Source: a virus. From it: a DNA stretch of 20,306 bases. The first letter of the stretch is position 1. The number at the start of each line of letters is the position of its first letter. Below the pieces are notes generated by a model, which saw only the letters and a list, made by a program, of their open reading frames with translations, did not search any database and was not told where the DNA came from. The stretch covers positions 1 through 20,306 of IMG/VR virus record IMGVR_UViG_3300017750_000165; one strand, given 5' to 3'. Of the stretch, positions 14,491 to 19,978 are shown one piece after another. The position numbers were made by a program, and so were the translations under genes.

Positions 14491-15026
14491 TGCCTAATTT
14501 ACAACTTGTTAGATCCTACACAATAGATAATACTGCAACTTCAGCATGGAATTTGGGAACAACAAGTGAAAAGTTATTTACTTCGGCTTATGATAATTAC
14601 CTTATAATTTTAAAAATGGACGGATCAACAACTAACTCTGAAACAATAAACACAAGATTAATTGATAGTGGAGGAAATGTAATTTCTGATAGTGAATATA
14701 ATAATGCGTCTTGGCAGATGTTTGCTCATGCAACTGATGCTAAAGACAATGGAGAAAACGAAAGTTCTATACAAGATATTTTTGGGACTTATGATCAACT
14801 TGCTGAGGGTTTAGACTCAAGTGTTTATATTTATAATCCTGCTAATTCAAGCAGTTATACATTTTTACAAGGTGCAAGTGTAAGCGCTTTTAACAGTAAT
14901 ATAAAGACAACCAAGTCAATGTCAGTTCATAAAGGGGCTGAGGAAATAATTGGTATTCAATTTTTTGTGACAAATACAGATTATTTTTTAAATGCAAAAG
15001 CAAGTGTATATGGAGTTCAAGCATGA
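14490..15026 (+). CDS. Fibre-like protein B', second triplet
   Basis: These 178 residues have the B-subgroup blocks 'NTRLIDSGGNVISDSEYNN' and 'SVYIYNPANSSSYTFLQGA', and the end 'AKASVYGVQA'. An insert 'ATDAKDNGENESSIQDIFG' is longer than the equivalent part of B, which accounts for the size difference. The ATG overlaps the A' stop by one base, and the TGA overlaps the C' start by 4 bases. No signal or membrane segment is present. A role as fibre or receptor-binding subunit is inferred from the group. Confidence 0.7.
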   Translation: MPNLQLVRSYTIDNTATSAWNLGTTSEKLFTSAYDNYLIILKMDGSTTNSETINTRLIDSGGNVISDSEYNNASWQMFAHATDAKDNGENESSIQDIFGTYDQLAEGLDSSVYIYNPANSSSYTFLQGASVSAFNSNIKTTKSMSVHKGAEEIIGIQFFVTNTDYFLNAKASVYGVQA

Positions 15027-15562
15027 GTGGTGCCTTAATTAAAATTGCAGAAACAACAGTTGGAAGTGGTGTTTCAACTTTTGACATTGGTGGAAGTTCT
15101 TGGGATAGTTCGTATGATGTTTATAGAGTTGTTTTAAGTGATATCCAGCTTACCTCAACAAGTAATGACGCAAGAATTAATTGTAGAATTTTAAAGAGTG
15201 ATAATTCTGATGATGATAGCTCGAATTATGATTATGCCTTTCTTGGTTTTAGAAGCTCAACAACCTATGATAATTTACCTGACACTAACCAAGACAAGTG
15301 GCAAAACTTTAATTATTTATTTAGAGGTGGTACGGGTTATGGTAGTAATGGTGTTTTACACCTTTTTAATTTTAACAATGCAGATGATTATAATTATTTA
15401 ACAGTTGAAATGAACTCTTTTGGATATAATGGCTCGGAACTTATGGGAACTTCAGGAAGTGCAATTCATACAGTTGCACAAGTTGCAAAAGGCTTACAAT
15501 TCTCATTGACATCAAGCACTTATGCAGGTGGTAAATGCGTTTTGTATGGACTACGAAAATAA
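15023..15562 (+). CDS. Fibre-like protein C', second triplet
   Basis: These 179 residues are the last of the six. They have the clearest version of the shared domain: 'STFDIGGSSWDSSYDVYRV', 'VLSDIQLTSTSNDARINCR', 'ILKSDNSDDDSSNYDYAF', 'GVLHLFNFNNADDYNYLTV' and 'CVLYGLRK'. The opening 'W..SYD.Y.(V/L)......' and final 'LYG(L/I)(K/R)' are typical of single-domain fibre proteins found repeatedly in marine phages, from memory. It is followed by a 30-base gap with a possible promoter, so the fibre block may end a transcription or translation unit here. Confidence 0.72.
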   Translation: MSGALIKIAETTVGSGVSTFDIGGSSWDSSYDVYRVVLSDIQLTSTSNDARINCRILKSDNSDDDSSNYDYAFLGFRSSTTYDNLPDTNQDKWQNFNYLFRGGTGYGSNGVLHLFNFNNADDYNYLTVEMNSFGYNGSELMGTSGSAIHTVAQVAKGLQFSLTSSTYAGGKCVLYGLRK

Positions 15563-15568
15563 AATATA

Positions 15569-15577
15569 TGTTATACT
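15569..15577 (+). promoter_or_regulatory. Possible extended -10 promoter before the fibre-chaperone-like gene
   Basis: TG-T-TATACT at 15569-15577 is an extended -10 box, with TATACT only one base from TATAAT. No good -35 box lies at 16-18 bases, which extended -10 promoters tolerate. Transcription would start around 15584, right at the AAGGAG ribosome site (15583-15588) of the gene at 15593. The leader would therefore be extremely short, which counts against it somewhat. In AT-rich DNA such boxes also occur by chance. Confidence 0.3.
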
Positions 15578-15592
15578 AAAAAAAGGAGAAAT

Positions 15593-15904
15593 ATGACAGA
15601 AGAACAAGCACTTACGCAAGCAACTCAAGAAATTGAGGAAGCAAAGCCAATGTATGCACAAGTAAATAACGAAAGACGAGAATTTACTGATACTGAGTAT
15701 GATCAAGCAATACAGGATAGAAAAAACTCAATTCTTGATACTTACAATAATGGCTACAAACAAGCAAGATTAGAAGCATTTTTAAGTCTTGGAGATCAAC
15801 TTGATCAACTTTATTGGGATATTGACGCAGGAAAGTTAGATAAAACAGGCGTTTGGTATAAAGCCATTAAAAAAATTAAAGACGATAATCCAAAACCTGA
15901 ATAG
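15593..15904 (+). CDS. Probable tail fibre assembly chaperone-like protein (103 aa)
   Basis: This acidic, helical, Gln/Asp-rich protein is 'MTEEQALTQATQEIEEAKP', then 'YAQVNNERREFTDTEYDQA', with a C-terminal half 'EAFLSLGDQLDQLYWDIDA', 'GKLDKTGVWYKAIKKIK' and 'DDNPKPE'. The end pattern 'Y...GDQLD.L..DI..GKLD.TG.W(Y/F)..IK..K...PKP' is frequent in phage proteins encoded right after fibre genes, some annotated as fibre assembly or XkdW-like. Placement after six fibre-like genes fits a chaperone role. A very strong AAAAAAAGGAG ribosome site precedes ATG 15593, and TAG overlaps the GTG of the next gene. The function is inferred from position and the family pattern. Confidence 0.65.
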   Translation: MTEEQALTQATQEIEEAKPMYAQVNNERREFTDTEYDQAIQDRKNSILDTYNNGYKQARLEAFLSLGDQLDQLYWDIDAGKLDKTGVWYKAIKKIKDDNPKPE

Positions 15905-16503
15905 TGGAATTAAAACTTTACAGAATATCAAGTCAAGCCGATAGTACAAATGGAATTCTTTATATTAATGATGAATTTGCTTGTTATACACTAGAGGACG
16001 AGCAAAGAGAAATTAAAGTTAAGCATGAGACTGCAATTCCTTTGGGTATATATGAAATAAAATTTAGAACAGTTGGAGGTTTTCATACAAAATATACTTC
16101 AAGATATGGCCCTGCATTTCACAAAGGCATGCTTGAATTACAAGATGTGCCTAATTTTGACTACATATTGATCCATACAGGTAATACAGATGAGCACACT
16201 TCAGGTTGTATATTGGTTTCAGACAATCAAGAAAATAATTTACTTGTAAAAGACGGCTTTGGTGGAAAATCAACACAAGCTTACAAACGGGTTTATCCAA
16301 TTATTAGAGATGCTTTATTAAATAATGAAAATGTGACTATTGAAATATTTGATCTTGCAAAACTTGAAAAAGGCCTTAATGGAGTTAGTAATAAAGCAAC
16401 TGATGACATGATCAACGCAAAACAGGTATGGGATAAATTATCTGCGATTAATGGCGAACTCAAGATACTAAATGCTAAAATGGGGAATAACGATATAATT
16501 TAG
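15904..16503 (+). CDS. DUF5675 family protein, possible cell-wall-active lysis protein
   Basis: These 199 residues have 'GILYINDEFACYTLEDEQR', 'ETAIPLGIYEIKF', and the key block 'ILIHTGNTDEHTSGCILV' (His91, Cys102). This is the standard core of DUF5675. The His-(x)n-Ser-Gly-Cys arrangement is reminiscent of L,D-transpeptidase-type catalytic sites, but the biochemical activity of DUF5675 is unproven to my knowledge. The last about 60 residues are an extra helical tail (DMINAKQVWDKLSAINGEL). The start is GTG 15904, overlapping the previous TAG by one base, with a weak ribosome site. Next to holin-like genes, a lysis or wall-modifying role is plausible. Confidence 0.75.
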   Translation: MELKLYRISSQADSTNGILYINDEFACYTLEDEQREIKVKHETAIPLGIYEIKFRTVGGFHTKYTSRYGPAFHKGMLELQDVPNFDYILIHTGNTDEHTSGCILVSDNQENNLLVKDGFGGKSTQAYKRVYPIIRDALLNNENVTIEIFDLAKLEKGLNGVSNKATDDMINAKQVWDKLSAINGELKILNAKMGNNDII

Positions 16504-16510
16504 GAGGTTT

Positions 16511-16639
16511 TTGATAATATCATGCCCTCTATGCAAACACGCTCTTGTTTATGACAACCTCACATTTTTTTGTGGTAATCTTAAATGTAAAAAATATAAA
16601 GTAATACAAATAGGTAGAAATGAGGAAAGTAATGGCTAA
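16511..16639 (+). CDS. Zinc-ribbon-like small protein (42 aa), TTG start
   Basis: TTG 16511 lies behind a perfect AGGAGG (16502-16507) and opens 42 codons to TAA 16637-16639. The peptide has two Cys pairs, 'SCPLCKH' and 'FFCGNLKCKKYK', giving Cys-x2-Cys, 12 residues, Cys-x4-Cys, a spacing able to bind zinc. It fills what would otherwise be a 128-base gap between the DUF5675 and holin genes, and overlaps the holin start by 8 bases. The spacing of only 3 bases from AGGAGG to TTG is short, which lowers certainty about the start. Similar tiny zinc-binding proteins are common in phages, with unknown roles. Confidence 0.5.
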   Translation: MIISCPLCKHALVYDNLTFFCGNLKCKKYKVIQIGRNEESNG

Positions 16640-16850
16640 AAAGAATTGGAAAGCTTACTGGAAATTTATGACTGCAAAGGCTTTTAGAACAGGCCTTCAA
16701 TCTGCAATTTCATTATGGTTAGCAAATAGTTCAGGAATTATTGACGCAGATGTTATTCAGTTAATTGGTGTTGCGTTTTTAACTTCTTTTATTACAGTTA
16801 TTCAACACGCACTAGAACAATACAAGCCAAGAGCGACATTTGAGGACTAA
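16632..16850 (+). CDS. Holin-like membrane protein (r1t type)
   Basis: These 72 residues have a basic start 'MAKKNWKAYWKFMTAKAFR', a hydrophobic stretch at about 20-32 (GLQSAISLWLANSSG), a second one at about 41-58 (VIQLIGVAFLTSFITVIQ) and a charged end 'EQYKPRATFED'. The size, two membrane segments and 'F.R..LQ......' opening fit Gram-positive phage r1t-type holins, which form the membrane lesion that releases endolysin. The frame is open from ATG 16620, but GAGG at 16622-16625 precedes ATG 16632 by 6 bases, so I use 16632. It overlaps the next gene by one base (TAATG). Confidence 0.7.
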   Translation: MAKKNWKAYWKFMTAKAFRTGLQSAISLWLANSSGIIDADVIQLIGVAFLTSFITVIQHALEQYKPRATFED

Positions 16851-17062
16851 TGAAGGCACAGGTTAATTTAGGACAAATATTGCAAGGTGGCTTAGCGGCT
16901 TTAGTTGGTTGGTTATTTAAGACTGTAAATGACATGCAACAACAAGTTGCAACTCTTAACGCACAAGTAAATGCTTATCAAGAAAGTATTTCTGGATTTA
17001 ATCAAAATTTAATTATTATTGAGGAAGTTATTAGAGAAATCTTATTTAAAGTTGGTGGCTAA
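16850..17062 (+). CDS. Small membrane-anchored coiled-coil protein (70 aa)
   Basis: A hydrophobic segment at about residues 7-25 ('LGQILQGGLAALVGWLF') is followed by a heptad-like helix ('VNDMQQQVATLNAQVNAYQ') and a hydrophobic amphipathic end ('IIIEEVIREILFKVGG'). It lies directly after the holin with one-base overlap and just before more membrane proteins, so it is probably part of the lysis cassette as a holin partner or regulator. I recognise no named family. The N-terminal segment could equally work as an uncleaved anchor facing outward. Confidence 0.65.
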   Translation: MKAQVNLGQILQGGLAALVGWLFKTVNDMQQQVATLNAQVNAYQESISGFNQNLIIIEEVIREILFKVGG

Positions 17063-17145
17063 TGTGTCTAATAACTGAAAATGATGACGGATCTTTTGTG
17101 CAAATATGCAACTGCAAACATGGAAGCGTAAATTGTGTTAGCTAA
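17062..17145 (+). CDS. Cys-rich micro-ORF (27 aa) inside the lysis cassette
   Basis: ATG 17062 overlaps the previous TAA by one base and runs to TAA 17143-17145. The peptide is 'MCLITENDDGSFVQ' plus 'ICNCKHGSVNCVS', with Cys at 2, 16, 18 and 25 and a His at 20. It overlaps the GTG start of the next gene by 11 bases. Translation is suggested by the one-base coupling and by the fact that it fills the gap exactly. There is no family evidence. It could be a metal-binding peptide or a leader for the downstream gene. Confidence 0.4.
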   Translation: MCLITENDDGSFVQICNCKHGSVNCVS

Positions 17146-17656
17146 AATTAAAGATAATTTAGCTATTGTTGTGACTGCAATAACCTTAATGGGATCAATT
17201 GGGGCAGGTATCCAAAGTCTTGGTGCAGTTCTTAATACACTTTCAAATATTGATGAGCGCATGAACTCAATAGAGTATGAATTTGATACTTTAAAAGAAA
17301 GTACAATGGTGTCAAACGACATTGCAGTTTTGTATGAGAAAATTTACGCATTAGAGCAAGTTGCGTATGACGCTGAGTATTTAGAAACAGAATTAACTAC
17401 ATTAAGAGCTAATTATCAAAATTTAGATAATGAATTGAGAGATTTAGAGTGGAAAGTAGAAGATTTTCAAGCGAGATATATCAGCGACTTGAATAATCCA
17501 AGTCAAGACAGTCAAGCCTATGAACTAATGAAATGGGAGTGGCAAGACTTACTAAAAAAAGTGACAATTTTAGAAACAAATCAACTTGAAACTTGGGAAT
17601 TAGATGATATAAAAAATAGAATAGCCTATTTAGAAGCACAAATGCACGGGCATTAA
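17135..17656 (+). CDS. Membrane-anchored long coiled-coil protein (173 aa), lysis cassette
   Basis: One membrane segment at about residues 8-32 ('LAIVVTAITLMGSIGAGIQ') is followed by about 140 residues of charged helix ('LEQVAYDAEYLETELTTLR', 'DNELRDLEWKVEDFQARYI', 'ELDDIKNRIAYLEAQ'). The topology (N-terminal anchor, coiled coil outside) resembles inner-membrane spanins or XhlA-type lysis partners, but no lipoprotein partner gene is seen. The start is GTG 17135, with GGAAG 8 bases upstream. It stands between two other membrane proteins, which supports a role in lysis or membrane attachment. Function is not established. Confidence 0.65.
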   Translation: MLAKIKDNLAIVVTAITLMGSIGAGIQSLGAVLNTLSNIDERMNSIEYEFDTLKESTMVSNDIAVLYEKIYALEQVAYDAEYLETELTTLRANYQNLDNELRDLEWKVEDFQARYISDLNNPSQDSQAYELMKWEWQDLLKKVTILETNQLETWELDDIKNRIAYLEAQMHGH

Positions 17657-17658
17657 TC

Positions 17659-17841
17659 ATGGCTAATGAAAATTTTACACAAAAGGAAATGATAAAGGTA
17701 GTAATGGCTGATATTGAAAAAATTTTTGAGAAATTAGATCAAATACAAAATGATTTAGCAACAAGACCAACAAGGCAAGAGATTTATGGTTGGATAATTG
17801 CAGGAATATCAATAGCAACTCTTATTACAGTTTTAATGTAA
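17659..17841 (+). CDS. XhlA-like small membrane protein (60 aa)
   Basis: A helical N-terminal half ('EMIKVVMADIEKIFEKLDQ', 'IQNDLATRPTRQEIYGW') is followed by one C-terminal membrane segment at about 44-60 ('IIAGISIATLITVLM'). The order of helix, Arg/Thr linker ending in Trp, then terminal membrane segment is that of haemolysin XhlA-like proteins, which act with a holin in Bacillus phage-type lysis. This similarity is by layout rather than by many conserved residues. It begins 2 bases after the coiled-coil gene and is the last of the small membrane genes before the metallophosphoesterase. Confidence 0.65.
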   Translation: MANENFTQKEMIKVVMADIEKIFEKLDQIQNDLATRPTRQEIYGWIIAGISIATLITVLM

Positions 17842-17880
17842 AATCAAGAAATATGTCAAAAATCCTTTAAACTAAGATTA

Positions 17881-19056
17881 ATGACAAAAACACCTAAATC
17901 AGATTGGGGAAATAACTTTTATAAGTCAGGTTGGCAACCTTCTATTGAAGTTAATGAACAAGCTGGAAAAGGCGAAATAACGCATGTCGGCACCGATCCT
18001 GAATATTCAAGCAAATATGATCAAATATTAAGAAATTGGGGTTATGATCCCTCAATATATGAAATAGAAGGTGCAGTAAAGACTTCATCGTGGGAAGTTC
18101 AGTTAAAAGGTGGGAAAACAGAAACTTTTTATGCTTTTAAAGGCATTGTAAAGAAAAAAAATCCGAAACATGACAAATATGTGGCCGAGTTATTACGATA
18201 TACAAAGAAAAAATTACCTTTAAAGAAACAAACACTTGGGGGAGATACTGCTTTTATGTTTTTTATGGCTGATTGGCAACTTGGAAAAAAAGACTATGGT
18301 GTAGAAAATACCATTAACAGATATGATGTGGCCCTTCAAGACGCAATTAATAGGATAAAAGAATTAAGAAAATCAGGTGTTTTAATTGATGAAATTTATT
18401 GTGTTGGATTAGGAGATCTTACAGAAAATTGCACAAACGCATTTTTTGATAGCCAACCTTTTTCAGTTGAATTGTCTCTAATTGAGCAATATGCACTTGC
18501 TAGAAGCATGATCATGAAAACAGTAGATAGTTTTTTACCACATGCAGATAATATTATTCTTGCAGGTGTGCCTGGAAATCATGGAGAAATGAGCCGAAGC
18601 TCAAAAGGTCAAGTATTTACTAATCGTTTAGACAATAGTGATACTATGCACTTAGAAATATGTGATGAGATAATGAAGGCTAATCCTGAAAGATATAAGA
18701 AAGTAAGGGTAGAAATACCTGAAAGCTTTCATCAGGTCTTAGAAATTAAAGGAAAAAAAGTTGCTTGGACACACGGACACATGACAGGAAATTCAGGAAC
18801 TAATCCTGAAGTTAAAGTAGAAAATTGGTGGAAAGGACAAATGTATGGTTTTCTACCAAGTGGATCTGCAGAATTGCTTATTACAGGTCATTACCACCAT
18901 TTTAGAGCGAAATATCAAGGGGATCGTGCATGGTTTCAAGCACCTTCTTTAGATAGAAGCATTGATTTTACTGAAAGAACAGGATTATGGAGCCACCCTG
19001 CAGTTTTAAGCTTTACCATTAATGAAAAAGGTTGGGATAATCTTAAGCTTTTATGA
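17881..19056 (+). CDS. Phage metallophosphoesterase
   Basis: This 391-residue calcineurin-like phosphoesterase has its metal-binding motifs in order: 'DWQLGK' (131), 'GLGDLTEN' (176-183), 'GVPGNHGE' (229-236), 'THGHM' (297-301) and 'TGHYHHF' (335-341). The family hydrolyses phosphodiesters or phosphomonoesters with two metal ions. Members of this shape (with 'NWWKGQMYG' and 'WFQAPSLD') are frequent in actinophages, from memory; their substrate is not known, although Mre11/SbcD-like nuclease activity is a common suggestion. Residues 1-110 are an added Trp/Lys-rich region ('NNFYKSGWQPSIEVNEQ'). It follows a 39-base gap with no clear ribosome site, so translation may be leaderless or start from a nearby promoter. 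Confidence 0.9.
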   Translation: MTKTPKSDWGNNFYKSGWQPSIEVNEQAGKGEITHVGTDPEYSSKYDQILRNWGYDPSIYEIEGAVKTSSWEVQLKGGKTETFYAFKGIVKKKNPKHDKYVAELLRYTKKKLPLKKQTLGGDTAFMFFMADWQLGKKDYGVENTINRYDVALQDAINRIKELRKSGVLIDEIYCVGLGDLTENCTNAFFDSQPFSVELSLIEQYALARSMIMKTVDSFLPHADNIILAGVPGNHGEMSRSSKGQVFTNRLDNSDTMHLEICDEIMKANPERYKKVRVEIPESFHQVLEIKGKKVAWTHGHMTGNSGTNPEVKVENWWKGQMYGFLPSGSAELLITGHYHHFRAKYQGDRAWFQAPSLDRSIDFTERTGLWSHPAVLSFTINEKGWDNLKLL

Positions 19057-19085
19057 CTTGTAATGTTTTAAATATAAGATTAAAA

Positions 19086-19091
19086 TATAAT
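19086..19091 (+). promoter_or_regulatory. Possible -10 box before the 45-aa ORF
   Basis: A perfect TATAAT at 19086-19091 lies in the 44-base gap after the metallophosphoesterase gene. The only -35-like box, TTGTAA at 19058-19063, is 22 bases away, which is too far for a standard promoter. If used, transcription would start near the ribosome site of ATG 19101, leaving almost no leader. AT-rich composition makes a chance match likely. Confidence 0.25.
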
Positions 19092-19100
19092 TAGGAATAT

Positions 19101-19238
19101 ATGGCTAAAGACTTAGTTGGTTTAGAAAACGACGGGTTAAAGACAAAAGTAATATTTATCGAGAACGATACTTGGTATAGCGAGGATCTTAAAGTCGGTA
19201 TAACATTGCTTAAAGACTTATTACCTGATAACAAGTAA
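19101..19238 (+). CDS. Small protein of unknown function (45 aa) before the endolysin-like gene
   Basis: ATG 19101, with TTAGGA upstream, encodes 'MAKDLVGLENDGLKTKVIF', 'IENDTWYSEDLKVGITLLK' and 'DLLPDNK', ending at TAA 19236-19238. It looks like a small globular alpha/beta protein, with no Cys, signal or membrane segment. It occupies almost the whole interval between the metallophosphoesterase and the lysozyme-like gene, which supports its being real. I recognise no family. Confidence 0.55.
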   Translation: MAKDLVGLENDGLKTKVIFIENDTWYSEDLKVGITLLKDLLPDNK

Positions 19239-19243
19239 GATTT

Positions 19244-19693
19244 TTGTTAGAAGCAATTATTTTAACTTGTGTTTTGTCATCTCCAATTTCATTGGACAAG
19301 GTAGATGAGTATTTTTCTTGTAAAGATAGAAATGAAATTATTATTTATATGCAGGAATATATCCCTTTATTTAGTGAATATTTTAAGCCCAATGATATAG
19401 AAACTGCTTTACGAATTACCTATTGTGAAAGCCGAGGAAATCCTAATGCAGTTAATAAAAATAAAGATAATTCTTACGATAAAGGCCTGTGGCAGTTTAA
19501 TGATCACACATGGAATTGGTTAAAGCCAAAATTAAATATTCAACAAGATAGATACGACATAGAAACCTCAACTGCAGTAGCAAGTTGGTTAATTTATAAC
19601 GATACTATCAATCATTGGTGGCCGAGTGCATTTTGTTGGAAAATCAATCTTAAGACATATACTAGCTTCGAGCTAGAGCGATTTTTAGACTAA
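19244..19693 (+). CDS. Secreted lysozyme/transglycosylase-like protein, likely endolysin
   Basis: These 149 residues start with a hydrophobic segment ('LEAIILTCVLSSPISL') that could be a signal peptide or anchor. The core 'ALRITYCESRGNPNAV' carries the catalytic Glu (about Glu62), followed by 'YDKGLWQFNDHTWNWLK' and 'STAVASWLIYN' with 'HWWPSAFCW'. This is the fold and motif order of lysozyme-like transglycosylases (E-S-..-NP.A.N.....(Y/D).GLWQ(I/F)). It would cleave peptidoglycan. TTG 19244 is the likely start, since the frame closes at TAA 19229-19231 upstream; the ribosome site is weak. A signal at the N-terminus fits holin-timed or Sec-dependent release. It is the best endolysin candidate here; a virion-associated role is the alternative. 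Confidence 0.75.
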   Translation: MLEAIILTCVLSSPISLDKVDEYFSCKDRNEIIIYMQEYIPLFSEYFKPNDIETALRITYCESRGNPNAVNKNKDNSYDKGLWQFNDHTWNWLKPKLNIQQDRYDIETSTAVASWLIYNDTINHWWPSAFCWKINLKTYTSFELERFLD

Positions 19694-19705
19694 CGGTTCA
19701 TAACT

Positions 19706-19735
19706 ATCAATGATCAAAGGTGTTTCAGCATTGAT
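19706..19735. repeat. Inverted repeat after the endolysin-like gene
   Basis: ATCAATG at 19706-19712 is perfectly repeated in inverted form as CATTGAT at 19729-19735, with a 16-base spacer. The arm ends also share a direct-repeat flavour (ATGATC at 19711-19715 region and at 19734-19739). No T-run follows, so it is a poor intrinsic terminator. It could be a protein-binding site or a weak RNA hairpin in the gap between the lysis genes and the next transcription unit. Confidence 0.4.
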
Positions 19736-19764
19736 GATCTACTGAGAAAAATATTACTTATCTA

Positions 19765-19792
19765 TTGACAATCTTTAATCTTTGATTAATAT
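19765..19792 (+). promoter_or_regulatory. Sigma70-type promoter driving the right-hand small genes
   Basis: A perfect TTGACA at 19765-19770 is followed after 16 bases by TAATAT at 19787-19792 (four of six matches to TATAAT). It sits in the longest gap in the window (19694-19828) and points at the small genes from 19829, which have a clear AGAAAGGA ribosome site. A palindrome, TTAATC-TTT-GATTAA (19775-19789), fills the spacer and may be an operator. Alternative -10 boxes in this AT-rich stretch (TTATCT at 19792, TATAAA at 19798) cannot be excluded. Confidence 0.5.
19775..19789. promoter_or_regulatory. Candidate operator palindrome between the -35 and -10 boxes
   Basis: TTAATC (19775-19780) and GATTAA (19784-19789) form a perfect 6-base inverted repeat with a TTT centre. 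It sits inside the promoter spacer, where repressor binding would block RNA polymerase. A short AT-rich palindrome can arise by chance, so this is only a candidate; no regulator gene is visible in the window. Confidence 0.3.
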
Positions 19793-19828
19793 TATCTTAT
19801 AAATTGTTTTTTAGAAAGGAACAAAAAA

Positions 19829-19978
19829 ATGAACGAACTAATAAGACAACTAAATATAATCGCATTTGAAATTGAGATTAAGGAAATTGAAAATAGTGAT
19901 CAAGAACTTGACAGAATTAACGCAATTCAGTCAATTAAAAATGCAGTTAAAACTCTAAAAGAAATTGAGGTTGCATAA
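19829..19978 (+). CDS. Small helical protein of unknown function (49 aa)
   Basis: ATG 19829, with AGAAAGGA 9 bases upstream, encodes 'MNELIRQLNIIAFEIEIKE', 'IENSDQELDRINAIQSIKN' and 'AVKTLKEIEVA'. The protein is almost entirely charged amphipathic helix and is likely a small coiled-coil or helix-hairpin protein. It is the first gene after the TTGACA promoter, and its TAA shares a base with the next ATG (TAATG), so it opens a small operon. Its position at the start of a new unit suggests an early gene. No family is recognised. Confidence 0.6.
   Translation: MNELIRQLNIIAFEIEIKEIENSDQELDRINAIQSIKNAVKTLKEIEVA

Noticed and set aside
15198-15401. Alternative-frame 67-codon ORF rich in Ile and Met inside the last fibre-like gene
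   Set aside because: Its composition is that of an out-of-frame reading of Asp/Asn/Tyr-rich coding sequence, and it has no ribosome site.
12217-15562. Diversity-generating retroelement targeting the fibre genes
   Set aside because: There is no reverse transcriptase gene and I saw no template/variable repeat pair in the window. The divergence between fibre copies looks like ordinary paralog drift.
17842-17880. Promoter before the metallophosphoesterase gene (ATGTCA at 17853 with TAAGAT at 17873)
   Set aside because: The spacer would be 14 bases and both boxes are imperfect. The missing ribosome site is noted under the gene instead.
17868-19084. Octamer AAGATTAA (or its complement) in three gaps: 17874-17881, 19076-19083 and 19775-19782
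   Set aside because: In DNA this AT-rich a few copies are expected by chance, and it also occurs inside genes (about 6960 and 14657), so a shared regulatory site is not supported.
19706-19740. Intrinsic terminator after the endolysin-like gene
   Set aside because: The stem is only 7 base pairs, the loop is 16 bases and no T-run follows, so I list it as an inverted repeat only.
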